A stretch of DNA of 64,000 nt, taken from Cladophialophora immunda. Taxonomy: Eukaryota > Ascomycota > Eurotiomycetes > Chaetothyriales > Herpotrichiellaceae. The DNA is taken from positions 3,612,777 to 3,676,776 of the forward strand of contig NW_015622545.1 in the NCBI RefSeq assembly GCF_000835495.1. The letters are read 5' to 3'. Of the stretch, positions 34,191-45,700 are shown piece by piece; the first letter of the stretch is position 1; each line of letters starts with the position of its first letter. The position numbers and the translations under genes were made by a program. The notes below the pieces were generated by a model. That model made no database searches. It had not been told where the DNA came from and was given only the letters and a program-made list of their open reading frames with translations.

Positions 34191-35459
34191 CGTCGGTGTT
34201 GGTGGTAGAAGCAAAGAAGCTTGGTCTGTACATCAGCCTGACACGTCGAGTGCACCGAGCCTTGTCAAAAAATAAGAACGGTGAACTACTGATGAACCGA
34301 GAAGATTTGTTTACCGACCGAGACGGTGGCTTTTCGCTATCTCCCGCCCTGGCCACCATCCAGGGAGACCCGTGAGTGCGAAGCGTAGACTTCCCGCATG
34401 TCCGTCACGTACTTTGTCCGGATGCATGGTTCTGCTCGCCGTCGGCCATCGTCGCGTCCTGCATTGTGTGATTTGAACGGCATGGTGGCGTGCATCTAGC
34501 TCAGCCGTTCAACGCAGCGTTGAGGTTGGCAAATCTCAGCCTGCCGTGATGATTGGATGTGTTCTAACTGCAGGAACAAGACCTGAGATCCACCTCGGCG
34601 TGCTAAGATCCGGACATGGAGGCTTCCGCAGCTTAAACCTGGAGATCTCGTGGCTAAGACTTTCTGGGCTGAGACACTGCATGGTGTCATGGCGTCGAAC
34701 GGACCTCGTCACGTACGGACAATCTCTGGGGCTGGCTATTCATGGACCTCTGGGACCTCTGGGACCTCGGGGCTGCGACACGGCCGTGACAGCACATTGT
34801 CAGCTCGCCACGCACAACCCAGGGGGTAAATCCAGGGTCATCATCGATAGGGCGGTGGCTCTGCCTGCTTTACCAATGATATCTCACAGTCAGAGGATCG
34901 TCACCTCGGGTCTGCACTGCTCAGCGACATTGTATCAGCCTTCTCCGGCAACATGGCCTAGCACTTGCCTCATGTGCGATAGGAATGTTCTCTATCTTGT
35001 TGGAAACCTGGTTTCCCGCTCCTCGCTAACGGGGTTTAATTTCACGGCCAACTTCTGAACCGTCCCGATTGAACATTGGACAGGGTTCATGCACCGAGAG
35101 TAATATTGTGGCTGGCATGGCTGGCATGGCTGGACATCCGCCTCCAATAACGCGGGATCAACGTTTCCAGAGCTAGTTTCGCACACCGGTCTCGTTCAGC
35201 CAACACCGAGTACTAATCTAGAGTTTGAGTGACACTGCCGGGGCGAAAGGCTACTCCCACTTCTGCGCGTCGAGCACATGTCTCACGAGAACAGTCTGTA
35301 AGAGCACATGAAAGTCGCCACCCATGCCGATCGATTTGGGTGAACTGCCAACAACAGCTCGACGCAAAAGTTGAATGCCGCTACGTTATCATTGTCTCGC
35401 AGCCACCTTGACGGCTTTTGTGTGTCAGTCAGTCTCGAGCAAAGACGAGAGAGAAGAAG
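34191..35459. promoter_or_regulatory. Divergent cell-wall promoter, GT2 / GH16
   Basis: About 1.27 kb between the two ATGs. It has three tandem 9-bp units (GGACCTCTG, GGACCTCTG, GGACCTCGG) at 34744-34770 and a short GCTGGCATG tandem at about 35111-35134. No gene is supported. A shared control region is inferred from the arrangement only. Confidence 0.4.
34744..34770. repeat. Three tandem 9-bp units
   Basis: GGACCTCTG twice followed by GGACCTCGG, in the middle of the GT2/GH16 divergent region. Could be a repeated factor site or a minor slippage repeat. Confidence 0.85.
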
Positions 35460-37244
35460 ATGACGTCGCCGATCGCAAACTCTCATGACCCCGACTTCCT
35501 CTATGCAGCGCATCAAGCAAGTCATCCAAGTCCCCAGACGCCAAGCAACAGCAACAACGAGGTCGCATCGATAGAGAACTATGGCTACAATCGTACCCGA
35601 GACGGTTCCGAGGAGGATCTCTTCCGAGGCCTCAACAGCTATCGTGTGAGCGGTATGCGCCACCATGAGTTCAAGACGTATTTGCTGGACGGAAAGTTAG
35701 TTGCTCTTCCATCTGTTCTCCTCTCTAACTATTCGAGCATCATTGACATGAAGCAGGATTGAGAAACCTTGGACTGCGGACAAGAAATACAAAGCGCCTC
35801 GCAAGGGCAATTGGTATATCCTTGGAGGGCTTCTCCTTGCGATAGCTGTCAGCGCTGTTGTGAACTGGAGGATCGCGGTCGGCGTTCCCCACCACGAGGT
35901 TCGGCTTCCCATTTGCGTCTGACTGTGGTTCACTGACACGGCGTTTTCCTTTGCAGTATTGTCTAGTCTTGGACGATTCCTTCAGCACCCTCGATAAATC
36001 CATCTGGAGCCATGAAGTCCAACTTGACGGGTTTGGTACGGGCTCATTCGACTGGACAACAACTGATGGCCGAAACGCCTTTACTGATGGAGATGGACTT
36101 CACATCGTTCCCACTTTCACAACTGCCACGACCGATATTACTGAAGGCGAAATACACAATGGGTCAGTAGTTGCACGGCCCCTGGGCTGCTGAAAGATGC
36201 TAACCTGTGGATCAGTTATCATCTGAACTTGGGCCAGTCAAAAAATGGTGACGGTTCATGCACAGCCAACAAAACTGCCGAATACTATGCCGATGAATGC
36301 AGCAGGAACTCCAACATTTCCTCCCACACAATCATCAACCCCGTGAGATCAGCACGCCTTACTACGCAAGGTGCAAAATCGATCCGGTATGGTCGTGTTG
36401 AAGTCGTGGCCAAGGTGCCAAAGGGCGATTGGCTCTGGCCGGCAATCTGGATGATGCCCGAAGATTCTGTATATGGAATCTGGCCGCTGAGTGGCGAGAT
36501 TGATATCATGGAAAGTCGCGGTAACGCACGTGGCTACAGAAACGGCGGAAGAGAGACAGTCTCAAGCACGATCCATTGGGGTGAGCGAAACGCAGTCTCG
36601 GTTTCGAGCGTTAATCTTTGTTGAACTGAAACACGGCAGGTATCTCGTGGAAGACGGACAACTTCTTCAGAACCACACAAAAGCACACAATTCAAAGAAC
36701 CGACTATTCCGAAGGCTTCCATACCTTCGGTCTGGAGTGGTCAGAAGATTACCTTTACACATGGGTCGACAATCGACTGCAGCAAGTTCTTTACGTCGAC
36801 TTCACGAAACAGGATCTCTGGCAACGCGGCCATTTCCAAGGTGACTACGAAAATTCGACTGAATTGACCAACCCCTGGTTCAACGGAAACAAGAATGCAC
36901 CTTTCGATCAAAAATTCTACCTGATTCTCAATGTTGCGGTCGGGAGTCGCAATGGCTGGTTCTCGTACGTTTTGGACTGGGGCAGCCTTGCCTCTGTGTT
37001 TCACCATCGCTGACACATGTTATACAGGGACGGAGTTGGTAGCAAGCCATGGGTTGACGGAAGAGATTCTGCCGCCTCTGACTTCTACGGCGGTGAGTCC
37101 AGTGTGACCTGTTGCCTCTCACAATCTATGCTGACACGTCAATTAGCCAGATCGTCGTGGGAACCGAGCTGGGGAACGGGAAACGAACGCGGTCTGACGG
37201 TCAAGAATGTCAAAATGTGGCAGCAAGGTAAATGTAGCACATAG
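35460..37244 (+). CDS. Membrane-anchored GH16 beta-glucanase/transglycosylase
   Basis: Model: join(35460..35695,35757..35898,35957..36162,36216..36580,36640..36964,37028..37092,37147..37244), 478 residues; six introns (about 53-63 bp) with agreeing phases. The start is the ATG at 35460. A cytosolic Ser/Asn-rich tail of about 97 residues precedes a single helix (about 98-120), so the catalytic domain would face the wall or lumen. The GH16 signature GEIDIMES (E289, D291, E294) gives nucleophile and acid/base. It is followed by FHTFGLEWSEDYLYTWVD and the GSKPWVDG / SSWEPSWG end. Family members cut or re-link beta-1,3(4)-glucan. The donor of intron 2 is GTTCGG, weaker than the rest. Divergent partner of the GT2 gene. 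Confidence 0.9.
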
Positions 37245-37405
37245 AACACAAATGGGATGTAGACTAGAACACACATGGGAGGTAGACTAGCACACGATTG
37301 GGATGGACACAATGGGAGCGCATTTTCGAGCCTTGGTTATATATGCTTAAATAAAGACGTAAGTCCACCCCCTCCACCATTTCGTCAACAACAATAAACT
37401 CCCTC
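37245..37405. other. GH16 3' flank
   Basis: Short spacer; a near-duplicate ACACATGGGATG/AGGTAGACTAG phrase at about 37248-37290 follows the GH16 stop. Confidence 0.6.
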
Positions 37406-37612
37406 ACCATTACCACCACCACTACTACCACCACCACTACTACCACCACCACTACTACCACCACCACNNNNNNNNNNNNNNNNNNNNNNNNNNNNNNNNN
37501 NNNNNNNNNNNNNNNNNNNNNNNNNNNNNNNNNNNNNNNNNNNNNNNNNNNNNNNNNNNNNNNNNNNACCACCACCACTACTACTACTACCACCACCACT
37601 ACTACCACCACC

Positions 37613-37668
<56 letters not shown>

Positions 37669-37692
37669 CACCACTACCACCGCCGCCGCCGC
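37406..37692. repeat. (ACC/ACT)n trinucleotide repeat interrupted by an assembly gap
   Basis: Runs of ACC and ACT triplets flank a block of exactly 100 Ns. The reverse strand reads as poly-Val or Gly/Ser, which is an artefact of the repeat. The repeat ends in GCC triplets directly before the ATG at 37697, so it lies in the presumed 5' leader of the coiled-coil gene. No ATG is present in the visible repeat. Confidence 0.95.
37468..37567. other. Assembly gap, 100 Ns
   Basis: A 100-N run, a conventional size for a gap of unknown length. The true repeat may be longer or shorter. Confidence 0.99.
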
Positions 37693-37696
37693 GACG

Positions 37697-38170
37697 ATGG
37701 CGAACCAAAACCCTCTCGGTCCGCAGCCAGATTTTAATCTCATTGGTGATGACATCAAAAAAGCACAAAATCTACCAGGAATCCGCGACGGTCAAGAAAT
37801 TCTAGCTGAGCTACGAGCTCTTCGTCAAGAAGGCGCAGCTACTCAACAAGCCATTGCAGCTATTCGTCAAGATAGCGCAGCTACTCAACAAGCCATCGCA
37901 GCTATTCAACAAGATGGCGCAGCTACTCGTCAAGAGCTCGCAGCTATACGTCAAGACATGGCAGCTATGCGTCAAGACCTTCTTACTATGATCTCTGTAA
38001 AGTATGTATCACCCTGGGTCATTCTCACATTACTATACTAATTCTAATATCAATCATGATAATACAGCTCGAGTTCAGAATACCTACGTGGCAAGCCGAA
38101 CAGAACTTCTTTTGCCATTCCGCAACCGCTCTGTTCGGAGGACTCGGAGTACCTAATTGGGTATAGGTAG
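37697..38170 (+). CDS. Short coiled-coil protein with 14-residue tandem repeats
   Basis: Model: join(37697..38001,38068..38170), 135 residues; a 66-bp intron (GTATGT to CAG). The N-terminus NPLGPQPDFNLIGDD..KAQNLPGIRDGQ recalls a lineage-expanded fungal family of unknown function. It is followed by near-identical 14-residue units, ATQQAIAAIRQDSA and similar (about 48-98), with Ala/Ile spacing expected of a two-stranded coiled coil. After the intron there are 33 residues of ordinary sequence. My recollection is that relatives continue with a globular C-terminal part that is absent here, so it may be shortened. The second exon is supported only by splice sites and phase. Confidence 0.6.
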
Positions 38171-38177
38171 ATAAGGC

Positions 38178-38270
38178 TCACTTAGGATCGTTCCTTAAGG
38201 TATGCTCGAAGTTGCATTGACTGCCACGAGCACATTTGTTGAGCAAGAAGAACTTGCAGACCGGCGCCAT
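38178..38270 (-). CDS. Single CCCH zinc-finger micro-ORF, or first exon of a lost gene
   Basis: From the ATG at 38270 the frame reads 30 codons: MAPVCKFFLLNKC, ARGSQCNFEHT, then LRNDPK and TGA. This is a textbook CX7CX5CX3H zinc finger at the extreme N-terminus, as in small fungal RNA-binding or nucleoporin-type CCCH proteins. The start context (TCATCATGG) is good and the leader is pyrimidine-rich. A donor GTGAGC lies at 38181 just before the stop; splicing to an acceptor before 38144 would add about 33 unrecognised residues. No long minus-strand frame follows, so the rest of a normal CCCH gene is missing. It ends 8 bp from the coiled-coil gene, tail to tail. Confidence 0.5.
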   Translation of the reverse strand: MAPVCKFFLLNKCARGSQCNFEHTLRNDPK

Positions 38271-40522
38271 GATGACAGCAATTGAAGGTCCAGGATAGAG
38301 AAAGAAACAACAAACAAATTGAGGGGAGAGTCAGTTTTATTTGTGTGACTGGCAGACTGCCGAGAGAGATGTATTGACTGTTCGCGCTAGTGTTACTAGC
38401 GCCGAGACCCCTTTGTTAATTATTCGAACGTATATAGTTAGACGGGCCCCAGGACCCTGTAGAATTCATCATGTTCCTCTATTGGGTCACAGCACGGCCT
38501 GGTGAGTCGCACGTGAGCTCGGTGCAGTTTTTACTTCTCTTTGGGTGCAAAGCGGCGGTCACTGATGGCTGCGAGCCTGCGACTCTTGTGCCACCAACTG
38601 GGCTGACGGCCTTAGTGAGGCACAGGCGACACTAACCTTGTTCCCCTGAACAGGGAAGCTCTTGCCGGGCGGCGTTATCGATAAGGCATCCCCTCAAACA
38701 TATTTTATTTTTTACCCCTCCACCCTTCAAGCGCAGTCTATCGCCAGCCAGCCGCATGCTGCTTGCGCTCACTTGTCCGCCAGCTTCAGTGAGCCTCTTT
38801 CCTTTACGAGCCAGTGTCCCCATCCTTCGTTCTTCAACCTATGTGTGGGTCGTTGAGATGGGAGATGAACCTCTCCTCGGCTCGAATCTCATCCTTCTCG
38901 GGCTGACCATTGCCTCGTCAACGAACAACATCGCTGCTCATCGCCAAATGTGACGACGGACCTGTACCAGCTCCTTGTTCGAACAGTACCGGATTCGGAA
39001 GGGAGAAACGCCCTCACTGCCCCGGATGGCTCCTTTCCATCCACCCCTGGTTCGCCGTCTGCGCCAATGTTGAACACAAGAACAAAGGACATTTTGACGT
39101 CGATCGCTCGACCAAACGATATCGACGTGCAACCAACACTGCTGGACCTCGATTCCTCGTGATGGCTGGATCCTGTAATCTAGAACCACCACCACAATGA
39201 TCAGCAGGGATGTGTTCAAGATCAAGGATAGCTCTCGGAAGTGGACACTTCTTGACTGGCCAAACAGGTCCCAAACACCGCTGGATGCCCATCCCGGCAC
39301 GATGCCATTTCTGGTCAACAGATCCATCCACCACCTTACGGCGGGGTTGTCCACAACCATCGAGTTCAACAAGCGATGATGCATTGTCGGAACCCCCTTC
39401 GTGTACTGTTGGCTGCGGCATGAATAATGGGAACCCTTTCAGGGAGGTTCACGAGTCACACCGACATAAAACTGGGCTGCCTCACCAGACATATTGGCGG
39501 CTATGGTCCCTTAAATTGACACCTACCCGCCGTCTTCTTCCCCTTCGTGATCCACGAAACACGTAGCCAGGTGATGTAAACATGTCATATGCATTGTCTG
39601 CTCACACCGTTCCCAGCACCGTTGGGCGGAGGAACATCCGCAGTCGCCTCGGTGTGGCCGGGCAGAAAAATCGACAGCTGTACGTCCACACATGTGAAAG
39701 TCGACAGGATTCAGGACCGTCACCGAGCGCGCAGGAGAGAAATGGAGCGGGCAATGGGCAGTGATTTTAATCCAAACAAAGCAACAATTTCCATCCATCA
39801 GAAAGATGAGCTGTCATATGTGGTGATGGCGTTCTGAAGGTCTCCACAACCTCTTTCGCAGACATCATGCCCCAGCTTTCGCCAGAGGGCGCCTTTCAAT
39901 AGCCTGGCTCCCATGAGCCATCCACCGTCCACACATGTTGAGCAAGTCAAGGTCAAGCCTTCCCCGATAGGCAGATAGGTGATAAGGGCAGTTGGCCGGC
40001 TGATAAGACGGCCAACTTGTGAGCGAATTGTGACGCCGCGGACAGTTGTTGACCTGCAGTTGGATGTCTTGCTTCTCACAATCCAGAACGGTGTCTTTCC
40101 GTCATCCCCCTATCTGGTGGAGTGTTCATTTCTGTACCTGCCTGCAGTTTCTGATTCTGATTCCATGGGCTAGTAATCGACTGTATGAAGGATTTCCTCT
40201 ATTCAACCCTCATCCGGACTCACAGTAGCATCTGACGTGCGGTCTGGTCTCTTCGACGCTGCGTGGAGCCACATTCACCTTACCTAGGAAGGGTGACGTT
40301 TGCTGGAGAGTGACTTAAAGGGGCTTTGGTATAAGTTTTGTCACTTGTTTGACCATACAAACGCCCCCACGATCCTCAACCGTTTGTTGACCTTTGTCTT
40401 TTGTTGACGGATAGCAACCATCTGGTTCCTTTGCTTGTCCCGTGAGCACTGTACAGTCGTCAACACACGTCCCTGCTTTGTTGCTAGTCCTTTTCCAAAG
40501 TATATAATCGATATCAAGCGCA
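38271..40522. other. Gene-poor accessory stretch
   Basis: The first 250 bp look like the leader and promoter of the CCCH exon, with a perfect stem-loop at 38384-38402. The remaining 2 kb holds only short frames without domains. I compared ends and frames for transposase or reverse transcriptase motifs and saw none. The right end is the promoter of the dioxygenase gene (a TATATAA lies at about 40501). Confidence 0.45.
38384..38402. repeat. 8-bp perfect inverted repeat with 3-nt loop
   Basis: GCGCTAGT, GTT, ACTAGCGC. It lies about 115 bp upstream of the CCCH ATG (minus strand) and close to an AT-rich stretch TTAATTATTCGAACGTATATAG. Confidence 0.85.
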
Positions 40523-41774
40523 ATGGCTTCAGCAGACGTTCTTGCTCCTGAATCATCCGCTTTTGGCACCGTGAAGAGAAAGAGATCAAGCTCGCACCTC
40601 AGCAACATGGCACCCAAAACCCCGAAAGGACCCACCTTCGACCCAGAGAAGCATCTCAACTATCAGCCCCCAAGCAAGGTCTGGACCATGAAGGAGATTG
40701 GATTCGATGAACAGGGTGTCTCGCCGAACGCTGTTTCAGAGCCTTTCCCCCTTTTCACAGAGGAGGCCATTCAGCAGATGAGAGCCGAAGTCCTCAGCAA
40801 GCCAGTTTGGGACAACTGCAAGTACTCCAGCGAACTTGCCCACTGTCAGCTGCGAGGATTTGCCCCCGAGTGAGTTCATCCTTGAGCATCGTCTCTGGAC
40901 GTCGTGCTGATGAATGAAAATAGGTATGCGCCATTTGTATATGATGCCTGGCGAAGCCCCGCGGTCCTCTCGATTGTGTCCAAGATCGCCGGTGTCGAAC
41001 TGGTCCCCGCCATGGACCTTGAGATTGCTCATATCAACATTTCCCGCAACACCACGGAACAAATAGAAGCAGTCAAACAGGCTTTGGAGGAGAAATCTCA
41101 TCGAGAAGCCGACGAAGGCGTTTCGGGATGTCCGTATGAAGACGATCAACCCATCGTCGACTGGCACACCGACAGCTATCCCTTTGTTTGCGTGACGATG
41201 CTCAGTGATTGCACCAACATGATTGGCGGTGAGACGGCATTGAGGACGGGTACCGGAGAGATCATGAAAGTCCGTGGTCCTGCAATGGTAAGTCACCAAA
41301 CGGGCCATCCTATCGCCATGACGTCGACTCACCATGATGCAGGGCAATGCCATCGTCCTTCAAGGTCGCTACATCGAGCACCAAGCCTTGCGTGCGTTGG
41401 GTACCGCGGAACGCATCTCCATGGTGACCTCGTTCCGGCCCAAGTCGGCATTCATCAAGGACGACACGGTACTTACCACGGTGCGCCCCATCTCCGACCT
41501 CAGGGAGCTCTACTCACAGTATGCCGAATATCGATTCGAGATGTTGGAGGAGCGTGTTCGAGCACACTTGAAGGAAATCAGGGACGGCAAGCGCGCTCGT
41601 CGCTTCGACACCCAGGCTACCAAGGCATTCATCAGGGAGCAGAGGAGCTTTCTGGACTCGATGCTGCGAGAGCTTGTTGACGATGAAATGGTGACTGCTG
41701 GCATGCTGGGCGGTGAAAACCACCTGTTCAGCGACGACTTGATTTCGAAATACCGCAAGAAGCCCAAGCTGTAG
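40523..41774 (+). CDS. Fe(II)/2-oxoglutarate-dependent dioxygenase-like protein
   Basis: Model: join(40523..40869,40924..41287,41343..41774), 380 residues; introns of 54 and 55 bp with agreeing phases. The double-stranded beta-helix core shows WHTDSYPF (H197, D199 as metal ligands), a distal EHQ (H250) and an Arg in AERISMVTSF (R261) that could bind 2-oxoglutarate. The HxD...H set is complete, so the enzyme is probably active. Residues 18-21 (KRKR) could serve in nuclear import. The C-terminal 110 residues are charged and helical. Such proteins are common in filamentous fungi; I know no defined substrate. The next gene is convergent. Confidence 0.82.
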
Positions 41775-42784
41775 ATGGACAGTGGGAGGGTCCAAGGCAC
41801 TGCAGAAGGATTATTCTGAGCAACGACGGACGGGACACGAGTTTCCTTTTTCAAGACTGTATTGAGTGGGCGTGAGCTGGTCTGAGGGCCGGAGCTGCTG
41901 GGACACAGTATTCTCGACAAGCCAGTGACAATTGTGCCTGTGACATTCAGCGAGTCCTTCGGTCGAAGTAGATACACATCGTCGGTGCTTGAGAAATATA
42001 GAGCATCCACTTGACTGAGTAGACCCGGTTGTCCTCTCGTCCCTGTCCCATGTGTCTTCCTCCTTTTGGCCCCAATTGAGCTCTTCACGATGCGTATTGT
42101 CATTTCCAGCGGCGATAAGTCGTCTCTTCTCTCACACTTGAAGATCTGGAGGAGTCGTTAATGTCGACACTTTTGCTGACGACTCGAATATCTCGGGCCC
42201 TGACTTCGAAGACCATGAGTGAGGCGGAGGTGAAGAGGTGGTGATGATAGAAGGAGAGGAGGAAGTAGTCGTACCAAAGAAGAACTGGAAACCAGGCCAT
42301 TGCCCAGGATCATGGCTTCTCAGTCATGCACATGCGTGGCGTCTGCGACCATCACAAATCTTTCACCATCATCATCAGCGGTTATCTTCCTGGACGCACA
42401 GATTTCCCAGCAGGGCCAGATATCACACGCAACCGGGGGGCTCGATATCTGGACAACGAGTCTCTTCATTGGCCAACGGCTTCTCTGAGTCGTACGAGGG
42501 AGCAACAGTGTCTGTGTTGGCGTAGCGAGATTCGTGCCAGCTGACTGTCTTATCAAGAAGCCAACATCTCACAAGGCCCAAAGCCACGCTCGCGGTGCCA
42601 CCCTCTTATCCTCCAGACTACTCCTGCAAGAGGCTATAAATGGACTTGTCTTGTTCGGAAAATATACCACCCATATAGAATCCAAGAATCGTGCTTTGAG
42701 ACATGCAAAATGTCCAACCACGTGCGAGTATACAACAATCACAGACACCAAATGCTTTCCCCATGCTCCCTCCCCCTCTCAACA
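41775..42784. other. Convergent 3' intergenic region
   Basis: Between the dioxygenase (plus) and the 1330-residue protein (minus). No gene supported. Confidence 0.5.
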
Positions 42785-45700
42785 TCACCCTCCGTCATTC
42801 GCCCCCGTCGCTCCATTCGCATTTCTCATCTTCGCCGCCTCCAAGGCTTTTTTGATCCTTTCCTGATGTGCCGGATCATCTCCGATCTGGTCAATCATCT
42901 CGCGGATCAAAGAGATGCCCTCCTGCGGCCCCTTAGTGACACTGCTGATCCGCACATTCATCTCTTCAATCAACTTCGCGTCCTCTTTGGCCTTCTCACT
43001 CTCAAGGTTCGCATATGTCGGTTTGTCTGCATTGGCTACCCGCGCCTCCGCGACCGATACGTTGTAGTCCGAGTCGTTGAGCAACACGTCTGCCTCATTC
43101 GAGAGCGCCAGTAATCGCCGAGAATCAGCCACGACGGTGTCCAGTGCGTTTTGAGCGAGTGAGAGTGTATCCCTTGCGCCATCGGGTTCGTACAGCCTCT
43201 CTTTCTCGTTCTGAATTGCCCCGGCGTTGATTGCCTTCTTGATGTCCTGAAGCCTGCTGAAGACCTCATCCGTGAAGACCTGGTTATCGCCGAGCCCGCG
43301 GACGGTGGCACGATCGAACGAATCCATCAGTTTGTTCGCCCTGGTGTCGCGGCCCCTTGCCTCGTGCAGGACAGCCATCTTCTCCGCCACTGCATATTCC
43401 TTCTCCAGTTTCTTCACGCCTTGCACGTCGCCGTTGGTGTATAAAACAGTGAGTTCAAGGTGTTTGCGACGTCTCTCACGCTCCACATGCGCCTCGGCCA
43501 CTTTGTTATGTCGGATCTCGATCTTGTTGAACAAGGTGAGGACGTACGACATGACCTCGGTCATCCTCACTGCACTCCTCCTATCATTGGCTTTGAAGCA
43601 GCGAGACACCGCCAAACTGTCGATATCAAGTAAGTCAATCGCCATGGTATACGCGGTCATCAGCTCCGTAATTTCTTTCTGCAATCGCTCCGTCACTACC
43701 ACGAAAACTTGGCTCGTGAAGCTTTCCAACTCTGCTTGATCCTCGTCGAACCGTCTCTCGGCTTCCTTAAGTTTGAATTCCGCCTCTAATTCCCCAATAT
43801 CTGCATATCCAATCTCATTGTCATTGAAGAGCGCATCAATGTGTCCTTCAGATTCTTCTTGCCGGGCCTGTCGTTCAGCCTCCTGTTCTTTGCGGACAAG
43901 TCGGTTGGTGCGATCCCACTCCACAACTGAGTCGTGGATGAAGGAGAAAGCGTCAGGGATGGAGTCGATCTTGGACTTGATGAGTTGGAGTTTCGGATGT
44001 TCGGGATTGGCCTCAATAGGGGAAAATATGTCTGTTGCGGTTGGTAATAGGGAACGAAGCGCAGTCACAGCTGCTTTGAGGGGATCCACCGGCGCCTGTT
44101 GTGGTTTGATCGACACTGTAGCAGGAGTCCCAACACGCATAACTAGTGGCGGTTCCTGCCTAAGGGAGGTGGTGGACTTAGGCTCACTGCCTGGCCTGAT
44201 AGCTGGAGGGGGGAGCCCAGGGCCTGATCCAAGGTTCTTCTGTCTCACGGCCATACTTTGCTTTCTAATCAAGCCGATGAATGCCTCTTCATGTTCCTTT
44301 TTGCCGCTGGCGGAGGTTGGCCTAACAGGCGCTAGGAATGCCGTGTCTTGAGCCATCAAACGACCTGAATCAGCCACCGAATTTCGTAGCGAGGAGTATG
44401 CTTGGTCTGCTGGTTGTAGGGTCTTGTTCTTCTCTTCCTGGACACCTGTGCTGTAGCGAAATGGCGTGTAAGCGGGACGAGGAGGCTCGAATTTGATAGG
44501 CACGATCGGCTTGCTACCGTTACCTTGAGACGGCCGTCCTGGTGAAGCTTGAGCCTGTGGAGTCTCGGGCATTACCACTATTGGGGCGTTCATGCTTGGT
44601 GAGGCTGGCTCAGGGGTTGCATAGTCTTCGATGACCATGGGGGCGTTATTGCTGGGCGACATCATATCTTCTGAATGTTGGCGAAGCTGCTGTGGAACGA
44701 TCGTGCTGATAGAGGAAGGCTTCTTTGTTGCAGCCGCAACGGGTTTGCCAGCGAGTGGACGACCGCCGGGGCTATATGCTTCTCCATTGCCGTCTGTCGG
44801 TTTCGTCACAACTGGGCGACCCCCAGGACTGTAGGCTTCCTCACCGCCAGGCGCAGCTTTTGTCATCAATGGCCGTCCGCCAGGACTATAAGCTTCGTCC
44901 TGGCTCGACACTGGAATCATAACATGAGGGCCATCCTTCGATTTTGGACGGCCTTCCACGATTACTGTAGCTGGCGGCTCTGGAGCAGGAGTGACGGCCT
45001 CTGCAGGCTTGGGAATGTCGGGCTTCGGTTGTTCCTTTTGCACAACATGCGCTTGGGCGGGTTCTGGTATCGTGTTGATCGACGGTTGTGTTTGTGATTG
45101 CCGGGCTAGCAACGGTGCTGCTACCGGCTCAGATAGTCTGTCGACTGACTCGTTACCTCGATCAGGACCTTTACTCGTCACGCTGGAGGGAATTGTGGAA
45201 GACGGCAAAATAGCCTGGATATCTGCCAAACTGGCCGCCTTCTTGACCTCTTTGGCTGCTTCCTTCTTCAACTCAACCCCGTAAAGCAGACTCCTCAGCC
45301 TCAGCTCCTTGGTTACAAAGCTCTGGAAGACCTCGAATTTCTCGTCATCAGTCTCGGCTTCTGCCTCCTTTCGCAGCATCGCCGCGTATCTCTTCAGTGA
45401 TGCTTTGAACTCCGGCTCTAGATCAGCGTAGGGATCAACCACTTTTACGTTAACTGGGGAGAGCCCTGGCTCCGGAGATGTAACCCGCGGAGCAGATGCA
45501 CGAGATTCGGGTCTCGGCGTCGAGTCTTGGGCAGAGCGGACTTTCAAGGGGGCATTCCATGCTTGAATGACGCTGTCGATATTCCCTGTTCCATTGAGGC
45601 TGTCAGAACGCGCGGAAACATCGCCGCTATATTGGCCAGCAGACGAAGGTCTCTCATCAGCAGGTTGTGACGGCGGAGATGGAGCGCTGTCGACCACCGG

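Noticed and set aside
37264..37768. Poly-Val and Gly/Ser reverse frames
   Set aside because: Artefacts of the trinucleotide repeat read through the N gap.
38200..38480. Possible solo LTR
   Set aside because: The AT-rich core and stem-loop recall an LTR, but no target-site duplication or TG...CA ends could be confirmed, and a CCCH start explains part of it better.
38938..39384. 148-codon minus frame in the gene-poor stretch
   Set aside because: No domain, no splice partners, and overlapped by equally long frames on the other strand.
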